From NCBI RefSeq assembly GCF_002343915.1, contig NZ_NETK01000001.1:2800001-2864000 (forward strand): a stretch of 64,000 nt of DNA, given 5' to 3'. Positions 1 through 10,729 of the stretch are shown piece by piece; within the stretch, counting starts at the first letter, position 1, and each line of letters starts with the position of its first letter. The position numbers were made by a program, and so were the translations under genes. The DNA comes from Nannocystis exedens. GTDB taxonomy: Bacteria; Myxococcota_A; Polyangia; Nannocystales; Nannocystaceae. The notes beneath the pieces were generated by a model. It saw only the letters and a list, made by a program, of their open reading frames with translations, was not told the DNA's origin and did not search any database.

Positions 1-174
1 CGACGACGCCATGTGCATTCCCGAGCGCGGCCTTCGACGGACGTCCGGCGCTCGACCGTGCGCCGCACATATGTCCGCGACGACGCTCCGCAATCTGCGA
101 GGATTGACAGTGAGCGAGCGTCACAACTACGGTGCGACAGACGCGATCCAGCGATCGAGCATGAGGCACACGTG

Positions 175-936
175 ATGAAATCCTACGAGCGCGGCGAAAG
201 AGCGAGCGGCGAGTCGAAGCACTTTGTGCTGGTACACGGGGCGTGGCACGGCGCGTGGTGCTGGGCGACGACGGCGCGGCTGCTGGCGGACGACGGGCAC
301 CGCGTGACCCCGCTCGACCTCCCCTCCCACGGCGCCGACGAGACGGCGCCGGCCTCGGTGACGCTCGCCCATTACGCCGCCCGCGTGGTCGCAGCGCTCG
401 ACGCAATCGACGGGCCGGTCGTGCTGGTCGGGCACAGCATGGGCGGCGCCGTCGTGTCGATGGTCGCCGAGGCGCGGCCGGCGAAGATCGAGAAGCTCGT
501 CTACCTGACGGCGTTCCTGCTGCCGAACGGCGCGACGTTGCTCGACGTCGCGTTGAAGGACGCCGACTCGCTGGCGACCCCGAACCTGATCGTCCGGTCC
601 GAGGAGGGCGTCGTCGACGTCAACCGCGACGCCGTCGCGGACATCTTCTACGCCGATTGCGAGCGCGAGGTCGTCGACCGCGCGCGCTCGCTGCTCAAGC
701 CGAACCCGCTCGCGCCGTTCACGACGCCGCTCGCCCTGACCGCCGCCGGCTACGGCAGCGTGCGGCGATTCTACATCTCGTGCGCGAAGGATCGGGCGAT
801 CACCCCCGCGGCGCAGCGATCGATGGTCCTGGCGATGCCGTGCGAGGCGGTCCACGAGCTCTACACCGATCATTCGCCGTTCTTCTCCCAGCCCGACCGG
901 CTCCACGACGTCCTCGTCCAGATCGCCCGGGCCTGA
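175..936 (+). CDS. alpha/beta-fold hydrolase (esterase-like)
   Basis: A 253-residue cytoplasmic alpha/beta hydrolase with no signal peptide. The strand-1 motif FVLVHGAWHGAWCW (residues 17-30) supplies the oxyanion HG. The nucleophile elbow GHSMGG puts the catalytic serine at residue 88, and the late DHSPFF supplies the histidine. The whole chain matches the family with the FVLVHGAWHGAW start, such as plant methylesterase-like and salicylate-esterase-like proteins. I chose the ATG at 175 because the domain begins directly after it; the frame stays open upstream from a GTG at 13, but that extension is Arg-rich and unlike coding sequence. The substrate cannot be read from the sequence. It converges on the lipoprotein gene at 988-2028, with a long palindrome between their stops. 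Confidence 0.85.
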   Translation: MKSYERGERASGESKHFVLVHGAWHGAWCWATTARLLADDGHRVTPLDLPSHGADETAPASVTLAHYAARVVAALDAIDGPVVLVGHSMGGAVVSMVAEARPAKIEKLVYLTAFLLPNGATLLDVALKDADSLATPNLIVRSEEGVVDVNRDAVADIFYADCEREVVDRARSLLKPNPLAPFTTPLALTAAGYGSVRRFYISCAKDRAITPAAQRSMVLAMPCEAVHELYTDHSPFFSQPDRLHDVLVQIARA

Positions 937-953
937 GCGGAGCGCTCCGCGCA

Positions 954-977
954 GGGCAGGCCGAGCTCGGCCTGCCC
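954..977. terminator. bidirectional terminator-like palindrome between convergent genes
   Basis: Half-sites GGGCAGGCCGAG and CTCGGCCTGCCC abut as a perfect 24-nt palindrome, 18 nt after the stop of the + strand hydrolase and 10 nt after the stop of the - strand lipoprotein gene. It could fold as a 10-bp stem with a 4-nt loop in either transcript. There is no T tract, so intrinsic termination is an inference. Confidence 0.6.
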
Positions 978-987
978 CGCGTGCCCG

Positions 988-2028
988 TCAGTCCTGGCAG
1001 CCGATCCGCTCGTCGTCGAGCGCGACGTCGTCGATCCACGCCGTGAAGCCCGGGGGCGACTCCTGGTAGTTGACCCAGCCGATGCGCACCTCGCTGAAGG
1101 CGTCGGGGATCTCCGAGCCGGCGTAATTGCCCGGCCCGTTGGCGATGCTGATCTGCTCGACGATCGCCCCGTCGATGTAGAAGTCGTAGCTCTGCGTCGG
1201 CCCGTCGATGTGCCACTCTGCGCAGTGCCACTGGTCGTCGAATTTCCAGTCGTAGTCGCTGCCCTTGCCGAACTCGGGGCCGTTGGGCTGCACATTGTAG
1301 AGGTACTGGAAGTGATTGCCGTTGCCGTCGTTGTTCCAGCCGTCGGCGTCCTCCTTCACGGTGTCGACGACGCGGACCTCCTGGTCGCCGGTCGTCGGGC
1401 CCTTGCCGTAGAGGGCCACGATCGTCGAATGGACGAACGCGTCCGGCACCGGGAGCGCCACCTTGTAGCGGACCCGGCCCCAGTGTCCGCTGCCGAGCGC
1501 GGCCGCGTCGTGGTAGATCCGTCGCTCCCACACCGGGATCGGGCCCATCTTCAGCGAGTGCGACCCGCTCACCGCCGCGTCGTCGGCGACGGCGATCGGG
1601 TCGCCGTGGCGGACCCAGCCCTGCGGGATCGCGCCCACCTCGGTGTCGTCGAAGCTCTCGCAAATGAGGTACTTCCCCGGCGGGCACGGGCCCAGATCCG
1701 GCTCGCCGGTGGACGTGCTCGTGTCGGAAATGGAGGTACTGCCGGTGCCGGTCGCCTCGCCGGTGGTGCCCGTGGTCCCGGTGTCGCTGCTGCCCGGGCC
1801 GGGCCCGCTGCTCGTGCTGCTCGTGGGGGCGTCCGTCGTCGCGGAGGAGGTCCCGGAGCTGGTGGTGCCCTCGCTGCCGCTGGAGCTGCCGGAGTCGCCG
1901 CCGGTGCTCGCCTGCGTGTCCGTGCCGCTCGTCGCCGGCTGCGAAGTGCAGCTCGCCCCCGCCGCGCCGAGCACGAGCGCCGCGGCGACGGCTCGCCGAA
2001 CCGCTCCTCGTACGCCTGTCCTGTCCAT
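988..2028 (-). CDS. secreted lipoprotein, Ser/Thr linker plus beta-sandwich-like domain
   Basis: A predicted outer-surface lipoprotein of 346 residues. The basic n-region and hydrophobic core end at Cys27 (sequence AAGASC, a weak lipobox). A Ser/Thr/Gly linker of about 85 residues follows, then a globular domain opening PCPPGKYLICESFDD. The later part (WHCAEWHIDG, SYDFYIDG, GWVNYQ, AWIDDVALDDERIGC) has the rhythm of concanavalin A-like jelly-roll domains seen in secreted myxobacterial proteins and some polysaccharide lyases; no catalytic residues could be assigned. The start at 2028 is chosen over upstream ATGs because AACGGAGG lies 5 nt before it. Function unknown; a carbohydrate-binding role is a guess. 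Confidence 0.75.
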   Translation of the reverse strand: MDRTGVRGAVRRAVAAALVLGAAGASCTSQPATSGTDTQASTGGDSGSSSGSEGTTSSGTSSATTDAPTSSTSSGPGPGSSDTGTTGTTGEATGTGSTSISDTSTSTGEPDLGPCPPGKYLICESFDDTEVGAIPQGWVRHGDPIAVADDAAVSGSHSLKMGPIPVWERRIYHDAAALGSGHWGRVRYKVALPVPDAFVHSTIVALYGKGPTTGDQEVRVVDTVKEDADGWNNDGNGNHFQYLYNVQPNGPEFGKGSDYDWKFDDQWHCAEWHIDGPTQSYDFYIDGAIVEQISIANGPGNYAGSEIPDAFSEVRIGWVNYQESPPGFTAWIDDVALDDERIGCQD

Positions 2029-2284
2029 CTCGGCCTCCGTTCCTCGCATGAATCGTCGCCCCCTGAAGCTCAGGAACACCGATCCTCGCGGGTGCTGTCA
2101 AGGGCGCGGCGCGGCGGTGCTCACGGCCCCCAGCACGAGCGCGCCGCGGGTGGTCTGCAGATTCATGCGCCGCGATCGCGGCAGTGACGGGCGCGCGCGT
2201 CGGCGAGGTGGGCGAGCGCCAGTCGGCGCCGCGCGCACGCACGCCCCTGCGCGCGGTCGCTCGAGCGGCCTGCGCGGGTGAGCG

Positions 2285-3754
2285 TCAGCGAGCCGCGAGG
2301 CTGTCGAGGAAGGCCGCGACCTCCTTGCGGCGACGCGACCGCGCGTGCCCGGCGGCGGTCTTGCCCTTGTCGTCGACCGCGTCGACGCTGGCGCCGGCCG
2401 CGAGCAGCCGCTTCACCAGCGCCATGCTGCCGAACTGCGCGGCCTTCATCAGCGGCGTCTCCCCGTACCACGCGACGTTGGGGTCCGCGCCGGCGCGGAG
2501 CAGGCTCTCGAGCATCGACAGGTAGTCGGCCTCGGGCGCGTGGTCCGAGAAGGTCGCGCTGCTGAGCATGGACGCGATGATGCTCTCGGGCGCGCCGTAC
2601 TTGCCGTCCAGCAGCGGGATGGCCCCGCGCTCGAGCAGGAGCGCCACGGTGCCGGCCGCTTGGGCGCTCAGCGCATAATCGAGGATGCGCGAGCCGGACG
2701 GCCCGCGGGTGTTGGCGTCGACGCCGGCGTCGAGAAAGGCCCGCACGACCTCGGTGTGCTTCTTCTGCATCGCCGGGATGATCAGCGGCTCGTCGTACTG
2801 GTTGCGGACCTCGAGCAGCGTCTTGTCGGCCGCGAGCAGGCGAGACACCGTCGCCGCGTCGCCGGCCTCGACGGCGGCGAACAGCTCCTCCTGCGTCTTC
2901 GAGCCCTTCTTGCGCACCTTCCGGCGCTCGAGGAACCCCGACTCGTCGAACGCGAGCGAGCCGTCCTCGAGGGAGTTGCGGTAGTCGACGAGGTACGCGC
3001 CGATGTTTTCGGCGAGGGGGCCGAGCGGGCCCTCGGTCTTCTCCCACTTGATGATCTGGCCCCTGGTGCCGCCCGGTCCCGGGTCCAGGTCGGCGCACAT
3101 CAGGTTGCCGCCGCCGTCCTCGGCGACGGGGATGAAGCCGCGGCTCCACCACACGAAGCGGATGCTGTCCTGGTCCTCCGCGAGCGCGCGCGGCTTGGCC
3201 TCCTTGAACACGCCCTGGTCGACGAGGTCGTTGAGGCCGCTCCACCGGTCGTACGCCTGCGGCAGCTCGAGCAGCGTGTATTCCATGAAGCTCCGGCTCG
3301 GATGCGCGAGACCGCCGGCGAAGTGCGCCTGCAAGCAATCCTCGAACGCCTCCCCGTACTCCTTTTCCCAGCGGGCCAGCGCGGCGCTGGCGTCCTTGGG
3401 CGCCCGGGGCGGCTCCGGCCGTCGGTCAGGCTCCGGGTCGGAGTCCGCGAACCAGGCGTCCACGAATTCCCAGTGGTCAGCCATGATCCGGCGCAGCGAC
3501 TCGACATGCTCGCCGCGATCCCACGAGCCCTTCTTCGCGGCCGTCTTCTTCGCGGCCGTCTTCTTCGCGGCCTTCTTCGCCGTCGATTTCTTCGCGGCCG
3601 TCTTCTTCGCGGCCTTCTTCGCCGTCGTCTTCTTCGCCGCCGATTTCTTCGCCGCCGATCTCTTCGCCGCCCTGGTCGTGGCTTTCTTCGCCGACGCCTT
3701 CTTGGCGGGTGCGGTCTTCGACGCGGATGATTTCGCCTTCGCCGTCTTCTTCAT
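2285..3754 (-). CDS. histone H1-like Lys/Ala tail fused to SMI1/KNR4-like domain and ankyrin repeats
   Basis: 489 residues in three parts. Residues 1-75 are a Lys/Ala tail of AAKK/TAKK-type repeats with scattered Arg, Ser and Thr, like bacterial histone H1-like nucleoid proteins. Residues about 90-275 resemble the SMI1/KNR4 superfamily (LPQAYDRW; WWSRGFIPVAEDGGGNLMC; IIKWEKTEG), known from toxin-immunity and regulatory proteins. Residues about 288-489 hold ankyrin repeats (LFAAVEAGDAATVSRLL; VVRAFLDAGVDANTR; ESLLRAGADPNVAWYGETPLMKAA without its full length; LVKRLLAAGASVDAVDDKGKTAAGHA in outline). There is no signal peptide, so the protein is cytoplasmic and probably nucleic-acid associated through the tail. 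No toxin gene lies beside it. The three-part combination is unusual; each part is recognisable, but their joint role is unknown. Confidence 0.8.
   Translation of the reverse strand: MKKTAKAKSSASKTAPAKKASAKKATTRAAKRSAAKKSAAKKTTAKKAAKKTAAKKSTAKKAAKKTAAKKTAAKKGSWDRGEHVESLRRIMADHWEFVDAWFADSDPEPDRRPEPPRAPKDASAALARWEKEYGEAFEDCLQAHFAGGLAHPSRSFMEYTLLELPQAYDRWSGLNDLVDQGVFKEAKPRALAEDQDSIRFVWWSRGFIPVAEDGGGNLMCADLDPGPGGTRGQIIKWEKTEGPLGPLAENIGAYLVDYRNSLEDGSLAFDESGFLERRKVRKKGSKTQEELFAAVEAGDAATVSRLLAADKTLLEVRNQYDEPLIIPAMQKKHTEVVRAFLDAGVDANTRGPSGSRILDYALSAQAAGTVALLLERGAIPLLDGKYGAPESIIASMLSSATFSDHAPEADYLSMLESLLRAGADPNVAWYGETPLMKAAQFGSMALVKRLLAAGASVDAVDDKGKTAAGHARSRRRKEVAAFLDSLAAR
3529..3745 (-). repeat. coding tandem repeat for the Lys/Ala tail
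   Basis: On the + strand this reads as repeated TTCTTCGCGGCCGTC and TTCTTCGCCGCCGAT-type units of 15-24 nt, near perfect over about 120 nt. It encodes the AAKK repeats of the histone-like tail and is a likely site of length variation between strains. Confidence 0.75.
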
Positions 3755-4033
3755 CGAATCTCCCGGAGCTCGGTCGAGGGGTGAATGCCGAGTTTGGACA
3801 TCAGTGATGACGCAGCGAAACGTGTTCTACGGGAGGAGCGGCGACGATGGCAAGCGTTCGTGCGACGCACCGGACCGCCCGCTTCCCTGGGCCTGCGTCC
3901 AGGCGCTTCCCGATGACGACGAGCTCGCCTCCTCGCTCGAGGCATCGCCCGCGTCCGTCGCCCTCGTCGCTCGTCCCTCGTGACTGCCCTTTGCCTCGTG
4001 TCGGCCGCGTACATCGCCCGACACGAGCGTCGC

Positions 4034-5311
4034 TCACTCCCAGCACAATTGGACGACGATCGGCTCGCGCATCGTGAAGTCGAGCTCCTCGAGCTCGAGC
4101 ACCTCGAACGACTCGTCCGGCCACACCAGGTTGCCGTTGCACGACGCGAAGTAATGCGAGTCTTCGAGGCGGATCTTGGTGTATCCGGGGTGACCGGCCC
4201 ACATCAGCGCGTTGGACAGGGGCAGGCCGCGGCCCTGGTCCTCGCAGATGTTCTCGCGGCAGCGGGTGCGACGAAACACCACGCCGTCGCTCCCGGCGTA
4301 GTCCGAGAAGCAGCCGTTGCCCATCCGGATCGCGTCGACGTCCTCGACGACGCCGAGCGCCAGGTCGCCGTCGAAGATCACCCCCACCCCGGACGGCGAG
4401 TTGTTGCCGTCGATCATGCCGCGGCGGATCTCGACATCGACCGACTGGTAGATGTTGACGTTGTCCTCGGGCCACGAGGTGGCCTGGGGATTGATCACTG
4501 AAAAATCTTCGAGCACCCCGCCGTTCGACTTGTCGAACTGCACGAGCTGCCCGCGCGGGAACGGGCCGCGGAAGTCGTGGCCCTCGAGGAAGCTCAGGTC
4601 CGCGTCCGGGCATTCCACGAGGTAAATGCCGCTCGAGCCGCGGACCAGGCGGGCGTTGCTGACGACCGGGCGGGCCGACCCGTAGCACTCGATGTTGTTG
4701 AGGCCGTCCGACGGGTTTTGTCCCTCGGCGGGCGCGCCGGTGTGCTCGATGGCGACGTTCTCGATGTGGACGTCGTCCGCGCCGGCCCCGATCGCGATCC
4801 CCGGGCCGCCCGCGTGCTCGATCCACACGTTGCGGATCGTGACTCCGGCGTGCCCCTCGACCGTGATCGCCGGGCCGCGGGTCGACACGACGTGCAGGTT
4901 TTCGATCACCTGGTCGTCGGCGTCGACGACGATGGGCCCGCTCTCGGCGAGCACGCAGGCGGGCGAGTCGCCGGTGGTCGACCCGGACGTCCCGCTGGTC
5001 GCGTCGGTGGTCGTGGTCGTGGCCGTGGTCCCGACCGTGGTGGCCTCCGTGCTCGCCGCGGTGGTCGAGGTCGTGGGTTCGGAGGTCGTCCCGGTGGAGC
5101 TCGTGCTCGTGTCCGCCGTGCCGTTCGCGCCGCCGGTGTCGGCGGTCGTTACTTCGGCGGTGGTGCCCCCGCTGGTGTCGGAGCCGCTGCCCGTCTCGTC
5201 TCCCGGGGTCGAACCGCCGCACGCAGCCGCGGCCGAGCCGAGGAGCGTCACGGCGATCAGCGTCGCCCGCCGGGCGCGCCTCGTGTCGTTGTCAGGCCGG
5301 AGAGGAAACAT
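4034..5311 (-). CDS. secreted lipoprotein with right-handed parallel beta-helix domain
   Basis: 425 residues. Residues 1-31 are a signal peptide (RRARR, hydrophobic core, AAAAC with lipidated Cys31). A Thr/Ser linker runs to about residue 115. The rest is a beta-helix: short strands of about 22-25 residues such as IENLHVVS, ITVEGHAGVTIRNVWIEHAGG, VHIENVAIEHTG and VEIRRGMIDGNN, the PbH1 pattern of pectate-lyase-like and surface adhesin folds. Cysteines near the C-terminus (NGCFSD, TRCRENICED, SCNG) may form disulfides. Start at 5311 is the ATG nearest the signal sequence. No lyase active site was recognised. Likely on the cell surface; substrate unknown. Confidence 0.8.
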   Translation of the reverse strand: MFPLRPDNDTRRARRATLIAVTLLGSAAAACGGSTPGDETGSGSDTSGGTTAEVTTADTGGANGTADTSTSSTGTTSEPTTSTTAASTEATTVGTTATTTTTDATSGTSGSTTGDSPACVLAESGPIVVDADDQVIENLHVVSTRGPAITVEGHAGVTIRNVWIEHAGGPGIAIGAGADDVHIENVAIEHTGAPAEGQNPSDGLNNIECYGSARPVVSNARLVRGSSGIYLVECPDADLSFLEGHDFRGPFPRGQLVQFDKSNGGVLEDFSVINPQATSWPEDNVNIYQSVDVEIRRGMIDGNNSPSGVGVIFDGDLALGVVEDVDAIRMGNGCFSDYAGSDGVVFRRTRCRENICEDQGRGLPLSNALMWAGHPGYTKIRLEDSHYFASCNGNLVWPDESFEVLELEELDFTMREPIVVQLCWE

Positions 5312-5702
5312 CGGCCGATGCGAATCAAGTCGCGCGGGGATTGCATCCGCCGAAGGTGCGCAGCGCCGGCGCAAGGCGGCGCTGCGACGAGTCGGGTCGG
5401 CGCAGGGCAGTCTGCCGGGCCGCGATCGCGGATGCGGCGAGTCCGACGCGGCTTCGCTCGGGGGCGCGTGGTTCCCACTCGGGGCGGCCCGCCTACGGCC
5501 GACCTCTCGCCAGCGGCGACCGCATCGCGTCACCGCGAAGTTGCGGACGGAGAAGTTTCTCCTCGGCGCTGGGAGGTCGCCTCCGCCCGACGACCGTCGC
5601 TCGCTCGCGGCCGTCGCAAAAAATGTCCCTTGGGACATTGATGGCACTTCATGCGCCGGCGACCACCCCGCCGCGGCCGTCGCACGCTCGCCGCCCGCGC
5701 GG
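5312..5702. other. spacer of 391 nt, no gene seen
   Basis: The frames open here have Arg/Pro/Gly composition and no recognisable domain. The notable content is the TGTC-N6-GACA palindrome at 5624-5637, in an A-rich pocket 313 nt upstream of the beta-helix lipoprotein start. Confidence 0.6.
5624..5637. promoter_or_regulatory. TGTC-N6-GACA inverted repeat, site 1
   Basis: TGTCCCTTGGGACA, extending to the imperfect 18-mer AATGTCCC-TT-GGGACATT at 5622-5639. It is preceded by an A6 run in an otherwise GC-rich spacer, and lies downstream of the membrane-protein gene and upstream of the beta-helix lipoprotein on the same strand. Dyad symmetry suggests a dimeric regulator site; the regulator is unknown. 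Confidence 0.45.
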
Positions 5703-6203
5703 CTACTCCGCCGGCGCGCCCTTCTCGATCCCCGCCAGGCGCGGCCAGCCGAACAGGCCCGGGCGCACGACGAGGACCACGCGATCGCCGACGGCCAGGC
5801 CGACCAAATGCGGGTTCAGGCGCGAGACCTCGAGCTCGTCGCTGCGCTGTCGGTAGTCGCGGAACACCAGCGCGTCCGCCCCCTTGCGCGCCCTCGCCTC
5901 GCGCAGCACCTCGGACGGGTGGCGCTCCAGCGGCCCGCCGCCGAGGAACGCGTTGGCGAGCAGCCCGGCCGCCAGCACCCACAGCGGCGGCGCGATGGCG
6001 ACGAACCAGAAGCCCGCCGCGCGCGCCCGGGTCATCGGCGGCGTGCGCCAGACGAACGCCGCGACCACCGTGCCGGCGGCGAGGAGCACGAACCACGGCC
6101 CCCAGTCGATCGTGTCGGCCACGCGCCACGCGACGAGCGCCGGCCCGATCGCGGCCATCAACACCAGGTACATGCGGATCGAATCAGAGGAGGAGCTCGC
6201 CAC
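5703..6203 (-). CDS. membrane protein of unknown function
   Basis: 166 residues. Three hydrophobic segments at about residues 10-28, 36-50 and 63-88 are separated by short basic loops (WRVADTIDW, WRTPPMTRARA). A soluble C-terminal part of about 75 residues follows (DALVFRDYRQRSDELEVSRLNPHLVGLAVGDRVVLVVRPG) and resembles a small beta-barrel. No family was recognised with confidence. Codon use fits a real gene. The start is the first ATG of the frame that precedes the first membrane segment. Confidence 0.65.
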   Translation of the reverse strand: MASSSSDSIRMYLVLMAAIGPALVAWRVADTIDWGPWFVLLAAGTVVAAFVWRTPPMTRARAAGFWFVAIAPPLWVLAAGLLANAFLGGGPLERHPSEVLREARARKGADALVFRDYRQRSDELEVSRLNPHLVGLAVGDRVVLVVRPGLFGWPRLAGIEKGAPAE

Positions 6204-6606
6204 GGGCGCACCCAGCGTGCCGAGCGACCGCCGGCCTCGTCAAGCCCGCCGGGTTCGTGGGCGGCGGTGTCCGTCGCGACCGCGCGCACGGCTCTCGCGC
6301 TCGCTCGGCCGCTCCGTCGCCACGGCCCGCGGACGCCGAGCCTGGCGCCCTGACCGCTGCGTGGGCGCCTCGACGCGCTCGGCTCGGGGCGCGCCCCGCG
6401 TGCATCGCCGCCGGGGCCCGGCCCACGCGCGGCCGTGCCCGCTCCATGTGATCGCTGTCGGCTGCTCCGGGGTCGCACCTGCCGCCTGCTTGTCGCATCG
6501 GCGGCCGGCGCTAGCATGCAAATCAACGCTGTCTACTCCCTGCCGTCCCACGCCGGTGAATAGTTTGCGTGGGTCTGCGGGCTCTACCTTGGAAGCGAGG
6601 CCGGAA
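6204..6606. other. spacer of about 400 nt, no gene seen
   Basis: It separates the divergent membrane-protein gene and the (alpha/alpha)-barrel gene. Open frames are shadows with Arg-rich composition. An AT-richer pocket at about 6520-6575 may hold the promoter of the downstream gene, but no clear -35/-10 pair stands out. Confidence 0.5.
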
Positions 6607-8388
<1,782 letters not shown>

Positions 8389-8524
8389 GGCGCCGCCGGG
8401 CGGTGGCGATTTCACCGAGGCGCACTCGACCGCTGCCGGGCGCTGTCGATTGCGAACCCGCGGGCGGGCGCCTCGCCGGGCCTGCCCGCATTCCCGGTCT
8501 GTGCACAGCAGGAGGAGGCTCAAG

Positions 8525-10714
8525 ATGCGAATATCACGAGGGATCACCGTGCTCACCCTGACGTCCCTGGCGGCGTGGCCGCTCGGCTGCGCCTGGCAGC
8601 CGCCCGCGGACGAGGCGTCCGGCGAGGACGCGCCGAGCGAGGAGGCCGGCGGGCAGGAGCGCGACGGCGCCTCGCCCGAGCTCGTCCGCGCCGATTCGTG
8701 CGAGGACGTCGCGGCCAACCTGAAAGGCAGGCTCGTCCACGCCATGGAGACGCGCCTGCAGGCCAACCTGGACGAGGCCCTGCTCGCGGCCACTCACTCC
8801 TGCGAGCAATACGGCGAAGAGGAAGAGGAGGAGGAGGAAGAAGAAGAGGAGGAAGAGGCCGACGCGACCGCCAGCGAGTACTCGGAGACCAACACGCAGG
8901 TCGCCGACGTCGACGAGGCCGACTTCGTGAAGAACGACGGCGGCTACCTGTACGTCCTCGCCGACGGTCGCTTCCGGGTGCTCGACGCCTGGCCCGCCGC
9001 CGAGGCGCACGCGCTGTCCTCTTTCCCGATCCAGGGCACCCCGCGGCGGATGTACGTCTACGCGGACACGGCGGTCATCTACTCCTCCCTCGACGAGTCG
9101 GCCCAGCCGTCGCTCGGCGACCCCTGGTCCGGCGGCGGCGCCGTCGACTTGGACAGCGAGTGTACGTACGGCTACGATTGCGAGTTCGCCGGCGACGGGC
9201 GCAAGCTGCAGATCACCGTGCTGGACCTCGCCGATCGCGCCAAGCCTCGCCTCAAGCGCGAGCTGGTGTTCAACGGCTCGTACCTCAACTCTCGCCGAAT
9301 CGAGCGGGACGTCCACACCGCGGTGGTGTTCCCCGAGTTCGACGTCTCGAACCTGTCCTACTGGCCAGACGAGCTGCCGCCGGTGGGTTGCGGGCTGAAG
9401 GACCACGGCTTCACGCCGTACGAGGTGCAAGAGCTGTTCGAGGAGGTGCGCCTCGCCAACCTGAAGCTCATCGAGAAGACCCCGGTGTCCGGGCTCTTGC
9501 CGTCGGTCCGCGACACCCGCTACGTCAAGGGCGGCGGGCTGAAGGTGACGCAGGGCCCGCTGTCGGACTGCGACGACGTGTACCTGGCGCAGACCGGCGA
9601 CGCCCGCGGTTTCCTGTCGCTGGTGTCCTTCGCCATCGGCGAGGAGGCCCCCATGGCCGCCCGCACGATCATGAGCCGCCCCGGCGCGGTGTACGGCTCG
9701 AAGGACTCGTTCTACGTCGCGGTGAGGCACGAGCGCGACCCGAACGCCGCCTGGTTCTCCGAGCTCGAGGAAGGCGTCGAGCAGGCGACCACCATCCACA
9801 AGTTCGCGCTCGAACCGGGCGGGGCCGCCGCGGAATACGCCGCCAGCGGCGTGGTCAAGGGTCGGGTCCTCAACCAGTTCGCGATGGACGAGCGGCACGG
9901 CGCGCTGCGGATCGCCACCACCACCGGATACCTGCCGGACGAGAAGGTCCACAGCACCGTCTCGATCCTGAGCGAGCACGGGAACGAGCTGGTGGAGCTC
10001 GGCCGGGTCGACAACCTCGCCCCGACCGAGGACATCCGCTCGGTGCGCTTCCGCGGCGACATCGGCTTCGTGGTGACCTTCAAAAAGACCGACCCGCTGT
10101 TCGTGCTCGACCTCTCCGACCCTGGCGCGCCGAGCGTCAAGGGCGAGCTCAAGATCCCGGGCTTCTCGACGTACATGCACCTCATGGACGAGGACCACCT
10201 GCTGACGATGGGCTACGACGCCGACGATCAGGGCGACTTCGCGTGGTTCCAGGGCATCCAGCTGCAGGTCATCGACGTGACCGATCTGGCGAACCCCCAC
10301 GTGCTCGACAAGGAGGTGATCGGCACCCGCGGTTCGACCTCGGACGCGGCCACCGATCACCTGGCGTTCACCTACTTCAAGGCCCGCGACCTGCTCGCGG
10401 TGCCGATGACCATCTGTCAGGGCGGCCAGGGCGGTCAATACGGGGACCTCATGACCTTCAGCGGGCTCTTGGTCTACCGCGTGACCGTGGACGGCGGCTT
10501 CGTCCCGCTGGGCGGCGTCCCGCACGAGGAGCCCGAGACGCCGAACACGTATAGCGGCAAGTGCAGCAATTGGTGGACGGACTCCAACTCGAAGGTCAAG
10601 CGCTCGGTGTTCATGGAGGACTGGGTGTTCTCGATCGCCCGCGATCGCGTCAACGTGGCGCACCTCGACGATCTGGCCCACCCCGCCGCGTCGATCCCGT
10701 TGACGGGGCACTGA
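8525..10714 (+). CDS. PF09826-type beta-propeller lipoprotein
   Basis: 729 residues. The signal peptide ends WPLGC (Cys22). An acidic linker includes an uninterrupted Glu run at residues 98-112. The motif SETNTQVADVDEADFVKNDG and the following YLYVLADGRFRVLD are the hallmark start of the secreted beta-propeller family PF09826. Repeated blades follow (LQITVLDLADRAKP; VRFRGDIGFVVTFKKTDPLFVLDLSDPG; IQLQVIDVTDLANPHVLDKEVIG). The family is extracytoplasmic and of uncertain function. A strong ribosome site (AGGAGGAGG) precedes the ATG at 8525, which rules out the longer open frame starting at 8378. Cysteines in SECTYGYDCEF may pair. Confidence 0.9.
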   Translation: MRISRGITVLTLTSLAAWPLGCAWQPPADEASGEDAPSEEAGGQERDGASPELVRADSCEDVAANLKGRLVHAMETRLQANLDEALLAATHSCEQYGEEEEEEEEEEEEEEADATASEYSETNTQVADVDEADFVKNDGGYLYVLADGRFRVLDAWPAAEAHALSSFPIQGTPRRMYVYADTAVIYSSLDESAQPSLGDPWSGGGAVDLDSECTYGYDCEFAGDGRKLQITVLDLADRAKPRLKRELVFNGSYLNSRRIERDVHTAVVFPEFDVSNLSYWPDELPPVGCGLKDHGFTPYEVQELFEEVRLANLKLIEKTPVSGLLPSVRDTRYVKGGGLKVTQGPLSDCDDVYLAQTGDARGFLSLVSFAIGEEAPMAARTIMSRPGAVYGSKDSFYVAVRHERDPNAAWFSELEEGVEQATTIHKFALEPGGAAAEYAASGVVKGRVLNQFAMDERHGALRIATTTGYLPDEKVHSTVSILSEHGNELVELGRVDNLAPTEDIRSVRFRGDIGFVVTFKKTDPLFVLDLSDPGAPSVKGELKIPGFSTYMHLMDEDHLLTMGYDADDQGDFAWFQGIQLQVIDVTDLANPHVLDKEVIGTRGSTSDAATDHLAFTYFKARDLLAVPMTICQGGQGGQYGDLMTFSGLLVYRVTVDGGFVPLGGVPHEEPETPNTYSGKCSNWWTDSNSKVKRSVFMEDWVFSIARDRVNVAHLDDLAHPAASIPLTGH

Positions 10715-10729
10715 CACGAACGCAGCGAC

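Noticed and set aside
3529..3745. Regular short repeats resembling a CRISPR or minisatellite
   Set aside because: The repeat is in-frame coding DNA for a Lys/Ala tail, with no spacers and no cas genes.
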